Assembly (NCBI GenBank): GCA_019114115.1
Contig: DXGD01000028.1
Location: 1 to 16,984 of the forward strand
DNA: 16,984 nucleotides
Direction of reading: 5' to 3'
From: Candidatus Nesterenkonia stercoripullorum
GTDB taxonomy: Bacteria; Actinomycetota; Actinomycetes; Actinomycetales; Micrococcaceae
Positions within the stretch are counted from its first letter, which is position 1. Each line of letters begins with the position of its first letter. Below, piece after piece: positions 14,263 through 16,984 of the stretch. The notes under the pieces were generated by a model, which ran no database searches, was not told the DNA's origin, and saw nothing but the letters and a program-made list of their open reading frames with translations. The position numbers and the translations under genes are program-made.

Positions 14263-14930
14263 ATCCCCGTCACACGGAAGCCGGAGTGCACTTTGTACCG
14301 GATGTTGATGCCGATAAGAAGCGGCGTCAGAGACTCGGTCATTCTGCTCATCTCCAGGCGGCCCGCGTCGATGACGCGCAGCCCCTCAATAGCGCCCAGG
14401 AGCGCAGTCACTGCCTCCTTATCGGCTTTGCGATCACCGCATATCAAGGTGTCCTGATCCATGGGCAGGTCGGGTTGGGCGAGATCGTCGGCGCTGAGGG
14501 TGTGCAGGGCGGACACCACACAGACGCCTTCGGGTACCAAGGCAGCAGCTTGCTCCGCTGACGAGCCGTGCCACACACCGACCAGCTGCGTGGGCTTCCC
14601 GCCAATGGAGGTGCACAGGGGAACACAGGCGTCAATGACGATCTGCCCCTGAGCGAGATGCGCCTGCACCGCTTTCAACGTGGAGGCCTGGCTGGCGAAG
14701 GGGACCGCGATCAGGATGTAGTCGGCATACTCGACGGCGTCTTCATTGGACGCCCCGGTGACCTCACCCTGCGGGATCAGCTCCTTGACCCGCTGGGCGG
14801 CCTTCTGCGCCCGGTCAGGGTCGCGGGACCCGACTGTGACGGGATGCCCTGCCTGGGCGAGACGGACCGCCATCCCGTAGCCCAGATTTCCTGTGCCGCC
14901 CAGAATCGCTATGCGTTGCCGGTCTGCCAT
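14259..14930 (-). CDS. npdG: F420H2:NADP+ oxidoreductase (NpdG/FNO type)
   Basis: Transfers hydride between NADP(H) and the deazaflavin cofactor F420; in actinobacteria it is usually the source of reduced F420. It has 223 residues, the usual size. A Rossmann fold opens with RIAILGGTGNLGYGMAVRLAQAG (dinucleotide loop Gly 11/12/14/17/19). This is followed by VTVGSRDPDRAQKA, whose Ser-Arg pair fits the NADP 2'-phosphate. The stretches ADYILIAVPFASQASTL, GQIVIDACVPL and VSALHTLSADDL fit the NPDG family. GGGGAGGG precedes ATG 14930. Its stop TAG overlaps the regulator's stop in a shared CTAG. It is divergent from cofC-fbiC, which supports an F420 role. Confidence 0.9.
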   Translation of the reverse strand: MADRQRIAILGGTGNLGYGMAVRLAQAGHPVTVGSRDPDRAQKAAQRVKELIPQGEVTGASNEDAVEYADYILIAVPFASQASTLKAVQAHLAQGQIVIDACVPLCTSIGGKPTQLVGVWHGSSAEQAAALVPEGVCVVSALHTLSADDLAQPDLPMDQDTLICGDRKADKEAVTALLGAIEGLRVIDAGRLEMSRMTESLTPLLIGINIRYKVHSGFRVTGI

Positions 14931-14973
14931 ACCACCCTCCCCGTCTATTTTCTATTGTTTCATCAGAGTAAAA

Positions 14974-14985
14974 TTGTTGTAACAA
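14974..14985. promoter_or_regulatory. Candidate operator dyad upstream of npdG
   Basis: ttgttgtaacaa is a perfect inverted repeat of 5 bases around a GT centre, 44 bases upstream of the npdG ATG where a promoter would lie. The TTGT...ACAA form resembles GntR-family operators. It could serve npdG or the nearby regulator's regulon; unproven. Confidence 0.35.
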
Positions 14986-15045
14986 GTTTCGAAAAATATT
15001 ATCTGGCTTAATAAACACGATCAAATTGAGTGGTCGTGCCGTCAG

Positions 15046-15067
15046 GGCGATAGTATCTACTATCGCC
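15046..15067. promoter_or_regulatory. Perfect 10-bp inverted repeat, candidate operator for the F420 genes
   Basis: The left arm ggcgatagta (15046-15055) and right arm tactatcgcc (15058-15067) are exact complements separated by only tc. With a 2-base gap it cannot fold easily as an RNA hairpin loop, so a dimeric protein binding DNA is the simpler reading. It lies between npdG and cofC and directly follows a weaker dyad at 15016-15038. Confidence 0.55.
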
Positions 15068-15217
15068 ACATCCGCGTGTCCGATTTATATAACAAAATAC
15101 ATGACAGCGATACTCATCTAGTGTGAGTGCGCTCGATAGGACTTCTAACGAGATGCTCCTCACATAGTATATTAGCCGAGCATACGTGAGGGCGGGACGA
15201 ACGACGCAGGCCAAAGA

Positions 15218-15241
15218 TGCTGGCGGGTTCCGCCACCAGCA
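15218..15241 (+). repeat. Small stem-loop ahead of the cofC ribosome binding site
   Basis: ggcgg (15222-15226) pairs with ccgcc (15230-15234), and tgct (15218-15221) with agca (15238-15241) across a 3-base bulge. It ends about 9 bases before the gagggaggag ribosome site of cofC, so it could affect translation if the leader is transcribed. Low certainty. Confidence 0.3.
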
Positions 15242-15259
15242 GGAACAGAGGGAGGAGCT

Positions 15260-15964
15260 ATGCAGGCAGGGCGAGCCGATCGACGATGGACGCTCGTCAT
15301 TCCCGTCAGGGATCCGAGGACCGGAAAGAGCCGGCTGGGAGCTTCCGAGCAGCTCAATACCGCCATCGCCGCGGATACTGTCTCCGCCGCTCTGGACTGC
15401 CCCGACGTCGGTCAGGTCACGCTGGTCACCGACGAGATCCGCTGGATCCCGCCGGAGCTGAGCAGCCATTCTCGCTGCGCGGTCATCCTGCAGGGGGCGC
15501 CCAGCAGCGTGGGCGACCACGCCCACTCGCGCTTGAACGCCGCGATTTCCCAGGGAATCAAGGAGGCAGAGCGGAGCGGCTCTCCCCCTGCTGCCATTGC
15601 CGTGCTGCTGGGAGATATCCCCGCGCTCGATCCTGCAGAGCTCAGCTCCGCGCTGCACGCCGCCCGCGGGGTGGAGCGCGGAATGGTCAGCGACTTCTGG
15701 GGATCTGGCACAACGCTCATCACCACCCTCGACACCGTAGAGGCTCCGCACCGCCTCCAATTCGGGCCCGGTTCCGCGGATCGTCACCGCGCCGCGGGCT
15801 ATCTCGAGTTGCCGGTGCCGGCGACGTCGTCCCTGCGGCGTGACGTGGACACCGCAGAGGACCTCCGCGCGGTGCACCCTGGCCTCGGTGCCGAGAGTCG
15901 TGCTGTTCTGAACCAAGGTCCCCGCACTGGCCCATCGTCGAGCAAGAAAGCAGAGGTCGCATGA
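15260..15964 (+). CDS. cofC: CofC/FbiD-type guanylyltransferase of coenzyme F420 synthesis
   Basis: Joins GMP from GTP to a 3-carbon phospho-acid in F420 assembly. In archaea this is 2-phospho-L-lactate; in mycobacteria the homologue FbiD uses phosphoenolpyruvate, the more likely substrate here. The protein has 234 residues with a nucleotidyltransferase fold. Visible landmarks are [17 protein letters not shown] (11-27), [11 protein letters not shown] (89-99), [14 protein letters not shown] (115-128), GTTLIT (150-155), [13 protein letters not shown] (168-180) and [11 protein letters not shown] (192-202). All are family hallmarks. The last 25 or so residues are a hydrophilic tail. A strong GGAGG precedes ATG 15260, and the stop overlaps the fbiC start as ATGA, so the two are translated together. 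Confidence 0.93.
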   Translation: MQAGRADRRWTLVIPVRDPRTGKSRLGASEQLNTAIAADTVSAALDCPDVGQVTLVTDEIRWIPPELSSHSRCAVILQGAPSSVGDHAHSRLNAAISQGIKEAERSGSPPAAIAVLLGDIPALDPAELSSALHAARGVERGMVSDFWGSGTTLITTLDTVEAPHRLQFGPGSADRHRAAGYLELPVPATSSLRRDVDTAEDLRAVHPGLGAESRAVLNQGPRTGPSSSKKAEVA

Positions 15965-16984
15965 CGACTGTCAGCATCCAGCGCACTCCCCCGGCACATG
16001 CCGAGACGATCCCACCAGCGGAAGTTGCCCAAGCCGTGGACAGGCTGCAGACCGGTCAACCGATCGACCGGGCCGGAGCCACTGCGCTCCTTGGCGCCCG
16101 AGGGGATCACCTCGAGCGCCTGCTCGAGGCAGCAGGTGCCCTCCGCGATGCGGGAGCAGCAGCGCGAGGGGATCATGAGGGCCGCACGATCACGTACTCC
16201 CGCAAAGTCTTCATCCCCTTGACCACGCTGTGCCGCGATCGCTGTCACTACTGCGTCTTCGTGGACACCCCCGGCGGCCTGCGCGCCAAGGGAGCCCAGC
16301 CGTATCTGAGCCCTGAAGAGGTACTGGAGATCGCCCGCGAGGGTGCGGCCATGGGCTGCAAGGAGGCGCTGTTCACCCTCGGGGACCGGCCTGAAGATCG
16401 CTGGGATGTGGCAGGAGAATGGTTGCAGGCCCACGGGTTCAGTTCCACCCTCGAATACCTCGGCGAGGTGGCCGAACTGGTGCTGCGTGAGACCGGGCTG
16501 TTGCCCCATCTGAACCCAGGAGTCATGACGTGGCCGGAGATGCAGCGCCTGCGCCGGTTGTCGCCGTCTATGGGGATGATGCTGGAGACCACATCGCGCG
16601 CACTGTGGTCCGAGCCAGGTGGGGCCCACTACGGCTCCCCGGACAAGGACCCCGCCCTGCGGCTGCGCGTGATCGACGACGCCGGCCGATCCCGGATCCC
16701 CTTCACCACCGGCATTCTGCTGGGCATCGGAGAGACGCTCGCCGATCGGGCAGATTCCCTGTTCGCGCTGGCCGATGCGCAGGCCACGTGGGGGCACGTG
16801 CACGAAGTCATCATCCAGAACTTCCGGGCCAAGCCTCGCACTGCGATGCAGAACGAGCCGGACCTTGCCACAGATCAGTACATCGCCGCGGTCGCCGTCG
16901 CTCGGCTGGTGATGGGCGAGCAGGCGCATATCCAGGCTCCGCCGAATCTCACCGACCCGGAAGAGCTCACTCTGCTGATCCGGG
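15961..16984 (+). CDS. fbiC: FO synthase, FbiC/CofG part (partial, cut by the right edge)
   Basis: Radical SAM enzyme that makes the deazaflavin chromophore FO of coenzyme F420 from tyrosine and a flavin precursor. The window holds 341 residues. An N-terminal region (20-75) like that of actinobacterial FbiC comes first. The 4Fe-4S motif C91-RDR-C95-HY-C98 (CX3CX2C) lies inside [18 protein letters not shown]. The barrel continues with [64 protein letters not shown] and IQAPPNL. All fit the CofG half. In actinobacteria this is normally fused to a CofH half (about 860 residues in total); the fusion cannot be confirmed here. ATG overlaps the cofC stop by 4 bases. Confidence 0.93.
   Translation, partial: MTTVSIQRTPPAHAETIPPAEVAQAVDRLQTGQPIDRAGATALLGARGDHLERLLEAAGALRDAGAAARGDHEGRTITYSRKVFIPLTTLCRDRCHYCVFVDTPGGLRAKGAQPYLSPEEVLEIAREGAAMGCKEALFTLGDRPEDRWDVAGEWLQAHGFSSTLEYLGEVAELVLRETGLLPHLNPGVMTWPEMQRLRRLSPSMGMMLETTSRALWSEPGGAHYGSPDKDPALRLRVIDDAGRSRIPFTTGILLGIGETLADRADSLFALADAQATWGHVHEVIIQNFRAKPRTAMQNEPDLATDQYIAAVAVARLVMGEQAHIQAPPNLTDPEELTLLIR

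Larger units (their letters stand above)
14931..15259. other. AT-rich divergent promoter region between npdG and cofC
   Basis: About 330 bases with no gene. It is clearly richer in A and T than the surrounding sequence, especially 14945-15180, as befits back-to-back promoters or a transferred segment. It contains the dyad TTGTT-gt-AACAA (14974-14985), an imperfect hairpin (15016-15038) and a perfect 10-bp dyad (15046-15067). A small stem (15218-15241) precedes the cofC ribosome site. AT-rich elements such as tataac and tatatt could be -10 boxes for cofC, but I cannot single one out. Confidence 0.6.

Noticed and set aside
15008..15916. Minus-strand open frame spanning the AT-rich gap and cofC
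   Set aside because: Most of it is antisense to cofC; the part in the gap has no ribosome site and a translation of no recognisable type.
15799..16929. Long minus-strand open frame opposite cofC/fbiC
   Set aside because: It runs against two well-identified F420 genes with overlapping start and stop, including the intact radical SAM cysteine motif; no family likeness in the antisense product.
1..16984. tRNA, rRNA, insertion sequence, phage or defence-system genes
   Set aside because: I read both strands for transposase, integrase, nuclease/helicase and cloverleaf signals and found none I could support, apart from the VapC remnant.

Overview
This is a high-GC bacterial window, most probably from an actinobacterium (Actinomycetota, perhaps Micrococcales). 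The signs are the F420 cofactor genes of the actinobacterial type (cofC/fbiD-like and an fbiC-type gene), an IdeR/DtxR-like iron box, strong GGAGG ribosome binding sites and GC-rich codon use. The exported binding proteins are strikingly acidic, which hints at a salt-tolerant host, but I cannot name the species.

Layout, left to right. (1) 1-3242, minus strand: a carbohydrate ABC importer with its regulator. A LacI-family repressor gene comes first, followed by a Tat-type lipoprotein sugar-binding protein and a MalF-type permease that runs off the left edge. A promoter flanked by two matching LacI-type operators lies between the repressor and the binding-protein gene. (2) 3374-7405, plus strand: an iron box followed by a complete siderophore/ferric-iron ABC importer (lipoprotein, two FecCD permeases, ATPase). 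(3) 7406-7667: a decayed VapC (PIN-domain toxin) tail and a long convergent terminator hairpin. (4) 7668-13125, minus strand: a tightly packed unit, class III (CaiB-type) CoA-transferase > crotonase-family protein > tctC > tctB > tctA. This looks like an uptake and CoA-activation route for an unidentified carboxylate. A divergent GntR/FCD-family regulator (13498-14262) probably controls it. (5) 14259-16984: an F420 block. npdG (F420:NADP oxidoreductase) runs leftward, and cofC-fbiC run rightward from a shared AT-rich region that holds a perfect dyad. fbiC is cut by the right edge.

How the parts may work together: regions 1 and 2 are ordinary nutrient uptake units, but their control sites can be read directly. 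The most interesting part is region 4. The TctC/TctB/TctA transporter would import a carboxylate, the CoA-transferase would activate it, and a crotonase-fold protein would act on the CoA ester. That protein lacks both glutamates of classical enoyl-CoA hydratase, so its reaction is probably not simple hydration. The abutting F420 genes may be chance neighbours or may supply reducing power. I saw no CRISPR array, rRNA, tRNA, phage or insertion-sequence gene. I found no defence system and no clearly new multi-gene machine.
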